Shown: one piece after another, positions 1-8,764 of the stretch
Layout: each line of letters begins with the position of its first letter
Numbering within the stretch: the first letter of the stretch is position 1
NCBI RefSeq assembly: GCF_039536765.1
Contig: NZ_BAAAZF010000001.1
Coordinates: 992,001-1,056,000 of the forward strand
Length of the DNA: 64,000 bases
Source: Parerythrobacter jejuensis
GTDB lineage: Bacteria > Pseudomonadota > Alphaproteobacteria > Sphingomonadales > Sphingomonadaceae
Direction of reading: 5' to 3'
Position numbers and translations under genes: made by a program
The notes under the pieces: model-generated
The model's input: only the letters and a program-made list of their open reading frames with translations
Told to the model about the DNA's origin: nothing
The model's database searches: none

Positions 1-630
1 GACCCGATCCTTGTCGTTGGTGGCCGAATCTCCGCGATAGAAGGGGGAGACGTTGAACACGTAAGCCCGCACGCCGGGATTCTCGATCGAGATCTGGGTC
101 GACAATGCGCCTCCCAGCGAATGGCCGGTCAGCACGATAGGAAGATCAGGATAATCCGCTGCGAAACGGTCCCGCTCCGCAGCGTAAACGGCGCGCGCGG
201 CCACGATCTGGTTTTCCCTCAACGATCCGTAGATAATGTCGGTCGGGCTTGAAAATTCGGTCCCGCGAAAGGCCAAAATCCGGGCGATCCGGGGGCCACG
301 CGCGAAACCTTCGGGCGTCTTGCGAACCTCAAACTCATCATACAGCGCGTAGTCGAGTCCGTCGCGCATATCCTGTTCTTCGTCGGTGACAGGAATGATC
401 CCGACCTCTTCGAAGCGCACGCCCAGTTCGGTGTAAGTATCCTCGTCATCATACGCATTGCTGGACAGCATGGCATAGCCGTAGCTGTCTGCCGCCGCTT
501 CACGCGTGAAATCACACCACCCGCCCGGATCGTTCCGGCACGGGCTGCGACTTTGGGTGATGTCAGGAAACGACGTGATGCAGCCGCCCAGAACCAGCGG
601 CGCAAGCATGGCCAGGATCGGGCGCTGCAT
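1..630 (-). CDS. Lipase-like alpha/beta hydrolase lipoprotein (C-terminus beyond window)
   Basis: The first 210 residues are visible and the gene runs off the left edge. The N-terminus is a lipoprotein signal with lipobox LGGC (Cys17), so the product is probably membrane-anchored in the envelope. The nucleophile elbow GHSLGG is at residues 169-174, with Ser171 as predicted nucleophile, in a context resembling class 3 / Mbeg1-like (DUF2974) lipases; a preceding AFRGTE segment fits the oxyanion region. The Asp and His of the triad would lie in the missing part. The ATG at 630 was chosen because the upstream ATG in another frame stops at once. Substrate is unknown. It lies 22 bases downstream of the cyclophilin gene on the same strand and may be co-transcribed. 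Confidence 0.75.
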   Translation of the reverse strand, partial: MQRPILAMLAPLVLGGCITSFPDITQSRSPCRNDPGGWCDFTREAAADSYGYAMLSSNAYDDEDTYTELGVRFEEVGIIPVTDEEQDMRDGLDYALYDEFEVRKTPEGFARGPRIARILAFRGTEFSSPTDIIYGSLRENQIVAARAVYAAERDRFAADYPDLPIVLTGHSLGGALSTQISIENPGVRAYVFNVSPFYRGDSATNDKDRV

Positions 631-652
631 CACATCATTTCACCTGTCCTGC

Positions 653-1114
653 TCAGGCAACCGTAGCCTTCACGATCTTGCCCGGCTCGGCGGGTGGCTC
701 ACCCTGGGGCAAGGCATCGATGTGGTCCATGCCGTCGGTGACCTGACCCCAGACCGTGTATTGGCCATCGAGGAAATGGGCATCGTCGAAGCAGATGAAG
801 AACTGGCTGTTAGCGCTGTCAGGCACCTGGGTCCGTGCCATCGAGCAAGTTCCGCGGGTGTGCGGCTCAGCGTTGAATTCCGCCTTCAGATCGGGCTTGT
901 CGCTACCGCTCATGCCGGTGCCGGTCGGATCACCGCCCTGCGCCATAAAGCCGGGGATCACGCGGTGGAACACCACGCCATCATAGAAGCCTTCACCGGC
1001 GAGTTCGGTAATCCGCTCGACATGGCCGGGGGCGAGATCGGGGCGCAGTTTGATGACCACGTCGCCCCCTTCGCCATTGCCGGTGTCGAGCGTGAGGGTG
1101 AGAGTATCGGCCAT
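653..1114 (-). CDS. Cyclophilin-type peptidyl-prolyl cis-trans isomerase
   Basis: A 153-residue single-domain cyclophilin that isomerises X-Pro bonds during protein folding. The active-site block FHRVIPGFMAQGGD spans residues 49-62 (Arg51 is the expected catalytic Arg), followed by SMART-like SMAR at 91-94, QFF at 104-106 and FLDGQYTVWGQV at 114-125, all in the family order. No signal peptide is present, so it is most likely cytoplasmic, like PpiB. The start has an AGGAGA ribosome site. The gene is divergent from mgtE across about 100 bases, which must hold both promoters. Confidence 0.93.
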   Translation of the reverse strand: MADTLTLTLDTGNGEGGDVVIKLRPDLAPGHVERITELAGEGFYDGVVFHRVIPGFMAQGGDPTGTGMSGSDKPDLKAEFNAEPHTRGTCSMARTQVPDSANSQFFICFDDAHFLDGQYTVWGQVTDGMDHIDALPQGEPPAEPGKIVKATVA

Positions 1115-1214
1115 AGTCTAATCTCCTGTGGAATCTTGCGCCCCGATATAGAGATGCATGGCCCGATGTCACCCCGTGCCTTGCAATCATCGACCAGCCG
1201 CTTAGACGGGCGAC

Positions 1215-2660
1215 ATGGGGATCGATGAGCGCCAGGACGAAGACGTGATGCTCGCCGAAATGGCGGAGGATGGCGCGCGCCCCGATGACCGGATCGATGA
1301 CGAACGGCTCGACGAAGAAAACACGCTCAAACCCGAATATGTCCGCGCGGTTCGCGATGCCCTCGATGCAGGCGAAAACACGACCGTCTATGATCTGGTC
1401 GAGCCACTGCACCCTGCTGACATCGCCGACTTGCTCGAGCTGTTTGACAAGGACGACCGGGCCCAGCTGACGGCTGCTATCAGTGACTTGATGAGTTCGG
1501 ACGTGGTGGCCGAGCTCAACGATTATGTCCGCGAGGACATGATGGAGGCGCTGCCTGCCGATGCCGTGGCGCAGATCGCCGAACAGCTCGAGACCGATGA
1601 TGCTGTCCAGCTGATCGAGGATCTCGACGCGCCCGACCAGGCCGCCATCCTGGCCGAGATGGAACCGGAAGACCGGGCCGCGATCGAAAGCGCGCTTGCC
1701 TATCCGGAAGAAACGGCCGGCCGCCTGATGAGCCGTGGCTTTGTCGCGGTGCCGGAAAGCATGACCGTTGGCGACCTGATCGACTACCTGCGCAGGGAAG
1801 GTGATCTGGCGGTCGAGTTCTTCGAAGTCTTCGTTGTCGATGCCTCGCACCATCCGGTCGGCACCTGTGCTCTCAGCTGGATCCTTACGACCCCGCGCCA
1901 AATCGCTCTCACCGATGTGATGAAGCGCGACCAGACGCTGATCCCCGTTACGCTCGACCAGGAAGAGGTCGCGCTGATGTTCCAGAAATACGGCCTGATC
2001 TCGGCCGCTGTGGTCGATGAAGACGGGCGGCTGGTCGGACAAATGACGGTCGATGACGTCGTCCACATTGTCTCCGAAGAAGCAGGCGAGGATACGCTGC
2101 TCCTGTCGGGCGCAGGCGACGGCGACATTAACGAGCCGATCCGTGATGCCTATTCCTCGCGCGTGCGCTGGCTGGTCGCCAATCTCGGCACCGCGTTGGT
2201 GGCTAGCTCTATCATCTGGTTCTTCGGCGCCGCGATCGAAAAGCTGGTCGCGCTCGCCGTGTTGATGCCGATCGTTGCCAGCATCGGCGGCAATGCGGGC
2301 ACCCAAACCATGGCGGTCACCGTGCGCGCAATCGCGATGAACCAGCTGACACGGTCCAACACCGGACGGATATTGTGGCGCGAAACGCGCGTCGCGCTGC
2401 TTAACGGGGTTACCATTGCGGTGCTGATCGGCATCGGCACAGCGGCGATTTTCACGCCGATGCTGGGCATCGTGATCGCGGCAGCGATGGTGGTGAACAT
2501 CATCGTCTCGGGCCTTGCCGGGGTGCTGGTCCCGGTCGCGTTCGAACGGCTCGACCAAGACCCTGCCGTCGCCTCCAGCGTGTTTGTGACCATGATCACG
2601 GACTCGATGGGCTTCTTCGCTTTCCTCGGCCTCGCTGTCGCCAGCGGGCTGGTGGGCTAA
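1215..2660 (+). CDS. mgtE: Magnesium transporter MgtE
   Basis: A 481-residue MgtE-family Mg2+ channel/transporter of the inner membrane. Order: an acidic N domain (about 50-150) with the HPADIADLLEL repeat type, a CBS pair (about 165-285) that senses cytoplasmic Mg2+ in this family, then five hydrophobic segments (about 305-480). The pore signature PIVASIGGNAGTQ is at 342-354. The first 35 residues are unusually rich in Asp and Glu, so the Met at residue 12 could be the true start. No Mg2+ riboswitch is apparent in the short upstream region. It is followed closely by the DUF1489 gene. Confidence 0.95.
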   Translation: MGIDERQDEDVMLAEMAEDGARPDDRIDDERLDEENTLKPEYVRAVRDALDAGENTTVYDLVEPLHPADIADLLELFDKDDRAQLTAAISDLMSSDVVAELNDYVREDMMEALPADAVAQIAEQLETDDAVQLIEDLDAPDQAAILAEMEPEDRAAIESALAYPEETAGRLMSRGFVAVPESMTVGDLIDYLRREGDLAVEFFEVFVVDASHHPVGTCALSWILTTPRQIALTDVMKRDQTLIPVTLDQEEVALMFQKYGLISAAVVDEDGRLVGQMTVDDVVHIVSEEAGEDTLLLSGAGDGDINEPIRDAYSSRVRWLVANLGTALVASSIIWFFGAAIEKLVALAVLMPIVASIGGNAGTQTMAVTVRAIAMNQLTRSNTGRILWRETRVALLNGVTIAVLIGIGTAAIFTPMLGIVIAAAMVVNIIVSGLAGVLVPVAFERLDQDPAVASSVFVTMITDSMGFFAFLGLAVASGLVG

Positions 2661-2703
2661 GGGCGGTCTTGAGCCTGATGCCCCAAGCTATATTGCGCTA
2701 GCC

Positions 2704-3096
2704 ATGCCCCTCAACATGACCAAGATCGCCTTTGGCGCGAAGAGCTGGGATGACCTGGCTGGTTGGTATGTCGACCGCAGCGAGATCAAGCTGACGACGC
2801 GCTACCTGCCCAAGCGGCACGAGGAAATGGAGGGCGGATCTCTCTACTGGATCCTCAACCATTCACTGGTGGCACGGTCCGAGATCCTCGGCTTCAGCCA
2901 GACGCCGGAAGGGCGGTGGTTCATCGAATTGGAACCCAAACTGGTGCGGGTCGATCCGCTCCCCAAACGGGCCCATCAGGGTTGGCGCTACCTGACCGAA
3001 GACAAGGCTCCGCGCGATTTGAAAGAGGGTGAGGATGTGGGCGATGCCCTGCCCGGCAAGCTCCAGCTCAAATTGAAGAAGCTGGGCCTGGTCTAG
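2704..3096 (+). CDS. DUF1489 family protein
   Basis: A 130-residue soluble protein matching the DUF1489 family, which is largely restricted to alphaproteobacteria and has no established function that I know. Recognisable parts are the N-terminal LNMTKIAFG segment, TTRYLPKR at about 31-38, and the central SLYWILNHSLVARSEILGF block. No signal peptide or membrane segment is present. It follows mgtE by 43 bases on the same strand and its stop codon overlaps the stop of the convergent SDR gene by 4 bases. Confidence 0.85.
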   Translation: MPLNMTKIAFGAKSWDDLAGWYVDRSEIKLTTRYLPKRHEEMEGGSLYWILNHSLVARSEILGFSQTPEGRWFIELEPKLVRVDPLPKRAHQGWRYLTEDKAPRDLKEGEDVGDALPGKLQLKLKKLGLV

Positions 3097-3902
3097 CTGC
3101 GTTTCTGCGTCAGTGCCGCCAGCACTGTGCGTACGTCATGCGCTTCGTCGCCATCCTGTCGCGAGGCATATTGTTCGTATGCTGCATTCAGTGCATCGAT
3201 CCGCTCGTTCACGCGGACGGTGTTGTAGGAGTGGCTGACCACGAAGCGCTCGTTGGCTAGCAGTTGCGGGACGACGATCTCGGCATAGTCGGCCACATCC
3301 ATCCCGAATTTCATGAAGCGTTCTTCACCCAGCGGGGTGAACACCCAGCCCGGGATGATCAAGCCGGCATGGACATGCTCGGGCAAGTCTTCGCGGAAAC
3401 TCTCGGTCATGCCCAGCACGGCATGTTTAGCAGCGATATAAGCGGCGGTTTGCGGCACGGCACAAAAGAAGCTGTTCTCGCTGCCGGTGTTGTAGATCGC
3501 ACTGCTATGCTCTTGCGCGATCATGCGCGGGGCAAAGGTGCGACACCCGTTCCAGACACCCCAGAAATTGACATCGAAATGCGCCCGCGCCGCTTCGGGA
3601 TCGACTTCCCACAGTTTGCCGCGCACTCCGCCCACACCGGCATTGTTGAGGAGCAGGTCAACCCGGCCTTGCCAGCCAAATGCTGCTTCGGCAAAGGCTT
3701 CGACAGATGCCAGATCAGACGTGTCGCAGCGTACCGTAAGGGCATTCCCTCCCAATTCAGTTGCGGCATTTTCGAGCTTCTCGTCGTCAATATCGCCAAG
3801 CACGACCGAACCGCCCAGGGCGACGAGCTTGCGCGCGATAGCCAGCCCGATCCCGCTGGCACCGCCAGTGATCGCTGCAACCTTGCCGGAAAATTCCGTC
3901 AC
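3093..3902 (-). CDS. SDR family NAD(P)-dependent oxidoreductase
   Basis: A 269-residue classical short-chain dehydrogenase. Visible motifs: TGGASGIG cofactor loop at 12-19, NNAG at 86-89, and the catalytic Ser141, Tyr155, Lys159 set (YIAAK). An acidic residue at the end of beta strand 2 (GDIDD, 37-41) suggests NAD preference. The start is GTG at 3902, and the GTGA overlap with the stop of the upstream thiol oxidoreductase gene indicates translational coupling. It is the last gene of the nudC-frnE-like-SDR operon. The substrate cannot be read from the sequence. Confidence 0.88.
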   Translation of the reverse strand: MTEFSGKVAAITGGASGIGLAIARKLVALGGSVVLGDIDDEKLENAATELGGNALTVRCDTSDLASVEAFAEAAFGWQGRVDLLLNNAGVGGVRGKLWEVDPEAARAHFDVNFWGVWNGCRTFAPRMIAQEHSSAIYNTGSENSFFCAVPQTAAYIAAKHAVLGMTESFREDLPEHVHAGLIIPGWVFTPLGEERFMKFGMDVADYAEIVVPQLLANERFVVSHSYNTVRVNERIDALNAAYEQYASRQDGDEAHDVRTVLAALTQKRS

Positions 3903-4585
3903 GCGATTTTCTCGGCCACCCGGCGCAGGGCGTTGATGTAGGATTCAGGCGGCTGCGCCCCGGGGATCATGAACTTGCCTTGGATCACCATCGCCGGAAC
4001 CCCGGTAATGTTGAGATCCCAGGCCTGTTTCTCTTCAGCACGCACTTTCGCAGCCAGGGTCTCGTCGTTCAAAGCTGCAAGAGCGCCTTCACGATCGAGC
4101 CCTACCGAAACCGCCACATCCAGCAACACATCACGCGCCGACACATTGCGACGCTGGTTGAAATGGGCGCGGAACAGGGCAAGCTTCAACTCGGTCTGCT
4201 TCGCCGCACCGGCACTTTCCAGCGCCCAGGCCAGCAGCCGGTGCGCGGCGAAGGTGTTCCACATCATGGCCGGGGGAGCCTCACCCTCACCTTCATAGGC
4301 AAGTGACACGCCTGCGCTGTCAGCAATTGTCTTCATTTGCCCGCGTACGGCTGCACCCTCTTCGGCGGAACGACCATATTTGCGCTGCAAATGCGCTGAC
4401 TGATCCTCGCCCGCCTCTGCCATATCAGGATTGAGCTCGAACGCATGCCAGCGAATGTCGGCCTCAATCTCGCCCTCCAATTGCTCAAGCGCCTTGGTCA
4501 GTTGGCCGTAACCGATGGCGCACCACGGGCACATCACATCGGACCAGATGTCGATTGTCATGCGGCGCGGTGCGGTATCGGTCAT
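3899..4585 (-). CDS. DsbA/FrnE-like thiol oxidoreductase
   Basis: About 228 residues, cytoplasmic by lack of signal peptide. The thioredoxin-fold active site is CPWC at 19-22, preceded by the strand MTIDIWSDVM; the cis-Pro loop is ITGVPAMVIQG near the C-terminus. This arrangement is that of the FrnE branch of the DsbA family, which includes 2-hydroxychromene-2-carboxylate isomerase-like proteins and cytoplasmic disulfide oxidoreductases. The start at 4585 was chosen because it gives an ATGA overlap with the nudC stop; a start five codons earlier is possible. It lies between nudC and an SDR gene in a tightly packed operon, suggesting a redox or oxidative-stress role. Confidence 0.88.
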   Translation of the reverse strand: MTDTAPRRMTIDIWSDVMCPWCAIGYGQLTKALEQLEGEIEADIRWHAFELNPDMAEAGEDQSAHLQRKYGRSAEEGAAVRGQMKTIADSAGVSLAYEGEGEAPPAMMWNTFAAHRLLAWALESAGAAKQTELKLALFRAHFNQRRNVSARDVLLDVAVSVGLDREGALAALNDETLAAKVRAEEKQAWDLNITGVPAMVIQGKFMIPGAQPPESYINALRRVAEKIA

Positions 4586-5466
4586 GTGTTGAGCCACCAT
4601 TGCATCAGATTGTGGGCGATTGCGTGTTTTGGCGGCGCGCGGAACGGCCCCGATCCTTCCAGCGAAGCGACCACTTCCTCACGCGTGAAGAAGCGAACCT
4701 CTGCCATTTCGGTTTCGTCGATCACCAATTCATCGTTGTCGGCGTGGCTGTGGCACCCGATCATCAGCTGGCTTGGGAACGGCCAGGGCTGGCTGGCAAC
4801 GTAGGACACATCGCGCACCCTGACACCGGCCTCTTCATAGACTTCGCGCTGGACCGCTTCCTCGATCGTTTCGCCCGGTTCTACAAATCCGGCCAACGCC
4901 GAAAACGCGCCTTCGGGCCAGCCTTTGCCCCGTCCGAGCATCAACCGCCCTTCATGCTCTGCCAGCATGATGGTGACCGGATCGGTACGCGGAAAATGCT
5001 GCGCCTTGCAACTGTCGCAGCCGCGCTGCCAGCCGCCCTTGGCGATCTTGGTAGAGGCACCGCATTGGGCGCAAAACCGATGGCGTGCGTGCCAATCGAT
5101 CAAGCTGCGCGCGCCGCCATAGGTTGCCAAATCGCCCGGATCGAGCGTCGCCATCAGAGACCAGAGCTGCGGGTTGGCCATGCGCGGGCTGGCATCGCCT
5201 TGCGCAGGCACTGCCGCAAAGCAGGCTTTCTCACCGCCATCGGTGCGGTCGATCCCAAGGAAGACCAGCTCAGCATCGTCGGCTGCATCGGCCAGCGAAC
5301 CCCATGCTAACCGCCCGTTGTCGTCAAGCGACGGCATTAACCCGTCAAGCGCCAGGAACCTGGCCTTCCAGTTCATGTATCCGGCCAGCCGCTCCGGATC
5401 GGCGCGAACGTGGTCGGCCCGGTCAATTGGCGAACCGGAAAATGCGATAGCCCCCTGCGCGGTCAT
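4582..5466 (-). CDS. nudC: NAD(+) diphosphatase NudC (NADH pyrophosphatase; possible RNA deNADding enzyme)
   Basis: A 294-residue NudC-type Nudix hydrolase that splits NADH into NMNH and AMP; family members also remove NAD caps from RNA. Motifs: a four-Cys zinc ribbon (Cys132, Cys135, Cys150, Cys153), the Nudix box beginning GFVEPGETIEEA at 183 with REVYEEAG, and the NADH-specific SQPWPFPSQ motif at about 225-233. The N-terminal part is the usual variable NudC domain. It is the first gene of a three-gene overlapped operon; its stop overlaps the next start (ATGA). Confidence 0.95.
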   Translation of the reverse strand: MTAQGAIAFSGSPIDRADHVRADPERLAGYMNWKARFLALDGLMPSLDDNGRLAWGSLADAADDAELVFLGIDRTDGGEKACFAAVPAQGDASPRMANPQLWSLMATLDPGDLATYGGARSLIDWHARHRFCAQCGASTKIAKGGWQRGCDSCKAQHFPRTDPVTIMLAEHEGRLMLGRGKGWPEGAFSALAGFVEPGETIEEAVQREVYEEAGVRVRDVSYVASQPWPFPSQLMIGCHSHADNDELVIDETEMAEVRFFTREEVVASLEGSGPFRAPPKHAIAHNLMQWWLNT

Positions 5467-5474
5467 CAGCTGGC

Positions 5475-6785
5475 TCAGCCGCCCTGCATCGCGGCCAAGT
5501 CCTTGGCCACCAATTCAGGGAACTGGTTCTGGATCGGATAGGTGTCGCTCGGCATATACTGGGTGAACAGCGCAGCACGCAGATTGGCGCCGTAATGCAC
5601 GAAGGCCGCTGTGCCCGCAGCGCCGCCCCAGCCATAGGCGCCATCACTTACGCGGCCACCGGCGCCAAAGCCCTGGCCCGCCATCCATGTGCCTTCGGTA
5701 TCAACGCCCTTGGGCAAAATGTTCGACGTACCCACGCGCACGGCCAATTCGCCCATCACGCGGGTGCCATCAATCATGCCATACCCCAGCAGCATGCGCA
5801 GGAACCGGTCATAATCGCGCGGCGAGCACACCAGCCCGGCACCGCCGAACGGAAATGCGGGCTCATCCAGATAGATCGAACTGTCTGCCGGATCGATCGG
5901 GAACGGGGTCCCTGCCACGATGCCGTAATTGGTGGTGTAGCGACCGATCTCGCTCTCCGGCACGGTGAAATAGGTGCTGGTCATGCCAGCCGGATCGAAC
6001 AGGCGCTCCTTCAGGACCTGGTCGAACGGCTTCTTCTCCACCACTTCGATGACACGGCCTAGCAAGTCGAGACTGACCGAATAGCTCCACTTGGTCCCCG
6101 GTTGCAGCACCAGCGGCATTTCGGCGAGCCCGTCGGCGAATGCTTCCAGGCTGCCGACCGGCTTGCCACGGCCAAGGCCCGGCAGCGGCAGGCGTGTAAC
6201 CTGGCCCGGGATCAGGCCCTTTTCTTCATAGGCCTTCTGGATCGGACCTTTCTGGATGATGCCATAGCCCAGCCCAGCAGTGTGGGTCAGCAAATGGCGG
6301 ATCGTGATCGGCCGTGCAGCCGGTTCCAGATTGTCCTCGGTGATCGCGCCGTCATATTCCTTCTGCACCATCATTTCGCCATAGGCGGGCAGTATTTCCG
6401 CAATCGGCTGGTCGAGGCGCATCAGGCCATCATCGATCAGCATCATAGCGGCCATGCCGGTGATCGGCTTGGTCATCGAATAGATGCGATAGAGGCTGTC
6501 CATATCGACCGCAGTCGACCCATCGACAGCCAACGTGCCCTTGGCGATGGCAGAGGGTTCTGCCTGGCCCCACCCGAAGCTGGCGAGCATGTTGGCGACC
6601 TTGCCATTGCTGACATAGTCTTCGACCGCGGCCGCGACATTTTCCCATGGGCCAGGCTTGACCTGGGCCAAGGCGGCCCGGCCAAATGGCACACTTGCCA
6701 ACGTCGCCGCTCCGCCAAGATAGGCGCCTCCGCGCAGCAGAGAGCGACGGGAAAGCTGGGCGTCCTGGAAATCTTTATAGGCCAT
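5475..6785 (-). CDS. Serine hydrolase, beta-lactamase/esterase family VIII type, Tat-exported
   Basis: A 436-residue class C beta-lactamase-fold hydrolase. The N-terminus has a twin-arginine signal (SRRSLLRGG at 12-20 followed by a hydrophobic stretch ending near ALA-Q), so it is predicted to be exported folded. Catalytic SxxK is SMTK with Ser103 and Lys106; the second motif Tyr is in YSVS at 235-238. Such proteins act as esterases, D-aminopeptidases or related hydrolases, and beta-lactam hydrolysis should not be assumed. It ends 8 bases before nudC on the same strand and could be read in the same transcript. Confidence 0.9.
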   Translation of the reverse strand: MAYKDFQDAQLSRRSLLRGGAYLGGAATLASVPFGRAALAQVKPGPWENVAAAVEDYVSNGKVANMLASFGWGQAEPSAIAKGTLAVDGSTAVDMDSLYRIYSMTKPITGMAAMMLIDDGLMRLDQPIAEILPAYGEMMVQKEYDGAITEDNLEPAARPITIRHLLTHTAGLGYGIIQKGPIQKAYEEKGLIPGQVTRLPLPGLGRGKPVGSLEAFADGLAEMPLVLQPGTKWSYSVSLDLLGRVIEVVEKKPFDQVLKERLFDPAGMTSTYFTVPESEIGRYTTNYGIVAGTPFPIDPADSSIYLDEPAFPFGGAGLVCSPRDYDRFLRMLLGYGMIDGTRVMGELAVRVGTSNILPKGVDTEGTWMAGQGFGAGGRVSDGAYGWGGAAGTAAFVHYGANLRAALFTQYMPSDTYPIQNQFPELVAKDLAAMQGG

Positions 6786-6903
6786 TGGGGGTCAGGTCCT
6801 CTTTCGAAACTTTGTATTTGGATGAGTGTGTGAGGGATCAACAAGGTGGCGTCAATTGCCGATCCCCCTTGAAATTGCTAACTGTGCTACCCATATAACA
6901 CAC

Positions 6904-7128
6904 ATGCTTAATCTCCTCTCGATCCTGACTGGGATCATATCCCTCATCATCGTCATCCCTGCGACCATTCCCTTGCTGGGATGGGCCAACTGGCTTGCCC
7001 TGCCCCTGATCGTGATCGGCGTGGTGCTCGGCCAATTATCCTCGTCAGGACGCGGCGGGCGCAATTTCTGTCTGATCGTAGGCCTGATTGCAGTCGTACG
7101 CCTCAGCCTTGGTGGCGGCATTTTCTAA
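6904..7128 (+). CDS. Small hydrophobic membrane protein
   Basis: A 74-residue protein with two or three hydrophobic helices (roughly residues 1-25, 28-45 and 52-70) and a short polar SSSGRGGRN loop. No known family is recognised. The ATG at 6904 was chosen over an upstream in-frame start because it begins directly with the hydrophobic helix and the extra N-terminus looks non-coding. Its stop codon overlaps the stop of the convergent mutY gene. Function is unknown. Confidence 0.6.
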   Translation: MLNLLSILTGIISLIIVIPATIPLLGWANWLALPLIVIGVVLGQLSSSGRGGRNFCLIVGLIAVVRLSLGGGIF

Positions 7129-8153
7129 CCGGCCAGAACGCGCCTTGCCGCCTTGGCAAACAAGGTCGGCAAGCCCGCCTGCTCCAGCCGGTCGAGCGGC
7201 CACCACTCGCCCTTGATGGCGGGCTCCTGCTCGGTCCGCGTAACCATGACTGACAAGTCCAGCGAGAAATGCGTGAAGCTGTGCGACACGCTGCCAGCCT
7301 CGGCCCATTCACCGTCAAACGGCGGGATAGAAGAGCCATCGCCTTTGGCTGACCAGCCATCATCCGGCAGTGCGCGCATCCCGCCCAGCATACCCGTGCC
7401 CTCTCGCGTGACCAACCACACGGATTGTTCGCGCTCGATCCAATAGGCTTGCCCCGCCCGGATGGGCTTTTCCTTCTTTGGTGCCTTGAACGGAAAGTGC
7501 TCCGGCTCTGCCATCCGCGCCTCGCAATGCCGTGAGAGCGGGCACAACAGGCACTGCGGAGAGCGAGAGGTGCACACCGAAGAACCAAGATCCATCATCG
7601 CCTGTGCGAAATCGCCCGCACGACACTCCGGCGTAATGGCGTCGGTATGCGTGCGGATGACCTTCCGCGATTTGGGAAGGGGCTCCTCGATCGCAAACAG
7701 GCGCGATACGACCCGCTCGACATTGGCATCGACCACCACGGCCCGTTCGCCGAAGGCAATCGCGGCGATCGCCGCGGCTGTATAATCGCCAACACCGGGC
7801 AGTTTCCGCAGCTCCGCCTCGGTTTCGGGGAAGGCTCCTAGTTCTGCAACCACGCGCGCGGCCTTGGCGAGGTTGCGGGCCCGGGAATAATAGCCCAGCC
7901 CTGCCCACGCCGCCATGATCTGATCATCGGGAGCCGCTGCCAGCGCTTCGACCGTGGGCCAGATGTGCAAGAACTTCGCGAAATACGGTTTTACCGCCGC
8001 CACAGTCGTTTGCTGAAGCATGATTTCGCTTAGCCAGACGCGATACGGATCAGGTGCAGGCTGCCCCGGCGCGGCCCGCCACGGCAAATCGCGGGCATGG
8101 CGATCGTACCAGTCCAAAAGTTCGGTAGAAATGGCGTTGTCGCTGGCAGTCAC
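7125..8153 (-). CDS. mutY: A/G-specific adenine DNA glycosylase MutY
   Basis: About 342 residues from the GTG at 8153. MutY removes adenine mispaired with 8-oxoguanine. Motifs: SEIMLQQTT with catalytic Glu43, the helix-hairpin-helix LPGVGDYTA at 118-126, Asp142 in VVDANVERV, and an Fe-S cluster loop with Cys194, Cys201, Cys204 and Cys210 (C-x6-C-x2-C-x5-C). The C-terminal 120 residues are the Nudix-like 8-oxoG recognition domain. The frame stays open upstream to 8345, but that extension would cover the divergent DciA-like gene and lacks family similarity. The start codons of the two divergent genes are only about 30 bases apart, so the promoters may overlap coding sequence. Confidence 0.95.
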   Translation of the reverse strand: MTASDNAISTELLDWYDRHARDLPWRAAPGQPAPDPYRVWLSEIMLQQTTVAAVKPYFAKFLHIWPTVEALAAAPDDQIMAAWAGLGYYSRARNLAKAARVVAELGAFPETEAELRKLPGVGDYTAAAIAAIAFGERAVVVDANVERVVSRLFAIEEPLPKSRKVIRTHTDAITPECRAGDFAQAMMDLGSSVCTSRSPQCLLCPLSRHCEARMAEPEHFPFKAPKKEKPIRAGQAYWIEREQSVWLVTREGTGMLGGMRALPDDGWSAKGDGSSIPPFDGEWAEAGSVSHSFTHFSLDLSVMVTRTEQEPAIKGEWWPLDRLEQAGLPTLFAKAARRVLAG

Positions 8154-8182
8154 GCTGCGCCTATGCCATGGCCTGTTGCGCA

Positions 8183-8764
8183 ATGGAACGGGACAACGAC
8201 ACTCCTGAAAAGAAGGGCGGCCCTGCCGACAAAAGGGGCCCGGCCAAGAAGAGCGTGCGCAAATCTGCCAAGCCGTATGAACGGCCACGCGGGCGTGGAG
8301 CGAAGGCGGTGGGTGACCTGATGCCGCAGATCGGCCGGACCGCATTCCGCCGCTTCGGTTTCGTGCAAAGCTCCGTTGTCACCCGTTGGCCCGAAATTGT
8401 CGGGCACCACCATGCCAAGGTCTGTTCGCCCGAGGCGATCCGCTTCCCGCCCGGCGAAAAGTCGGAAGGCATCCTGCAGCTGGTCGTCCTTCCCGCCCAT
8501 GCGCCGCTGATCCAGCATGTCATCCCCGAAATCATCGAGCGGGTAAACCGCTTCTTCGGCTATGCCGCAGTCTCGCGGGTGAAGATCCGGCAAGGCGCGG
8601 TTAAGGCACCGCGTGCTGAAGAAAAACCCAAGGCGCCGCCGTCGCTCAAGCCGATCCCGATGGAATTGGGAGACAGCTTGCGCGATATCGGTGATCCGGA
8701 GATGCGCGCTGTGCTGGAGGGGCTGGCACGCAGTCTTGGTGGGCAAGAGGACACGGAACAATGA
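8183..8764 (+). CDS. DUF721 / DciA-like protein
   Basis: About 193 residues. A basic, low-complexity N-terminus (Lys, Pro and Arg rich, to about residue 40) precedes a DUF721 domain (about 45-145) with the pattern VVTRWPEIVG and a LQLVV...PLIQHV core. DUF721 includes DciA, the replicative helicase loader found in bacteria that lack DnaC; whether this protein is the DciA of this organism is an inference. The ATG at 8168 is an alternative start. It overlaps the next gene by 4 bases (ATGA), starting a DUF721-dsbA-dsbA-smc run. Confidence 0.8.
   Translation: MERDNDTPEKKGGPADKRGPAKKSVRKSAKPYERPRGRGAKAVGDLMPQIGRTAFRRFGFVQSSVVTRWPEIVGHHHAKVCSPEAIRFPPGEKSEGILQLVVLPAHAPLIQHVIPEIIERVNRFFGYAAVSRVKIRQGAVKAPRAEEKPKAPPSLKPIPMELGDSLRDIGDPEMRAVLEGLARSLGGQEDTEQ

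Noticed and set aside
993-2558. Long open frame on the minus strand opposite mgtE (about 520 codons)
   Set aside because: It has no recognisable domain, is His/Arg/Asp rich as expected for GC-rich antisense frames, and overlaps a clear mgtE.
5475-6785. Beta-lactamase resistance gene
   Set aside because: SxxK alone is shared with esterases and peptidases; no resistance context is present.
7125-8345. 406-residue version of MutY
   Set aside because: The first 64 residues are not MutY-like and overlap the divergent DciA-like gene; GTG at 8153 fits better.
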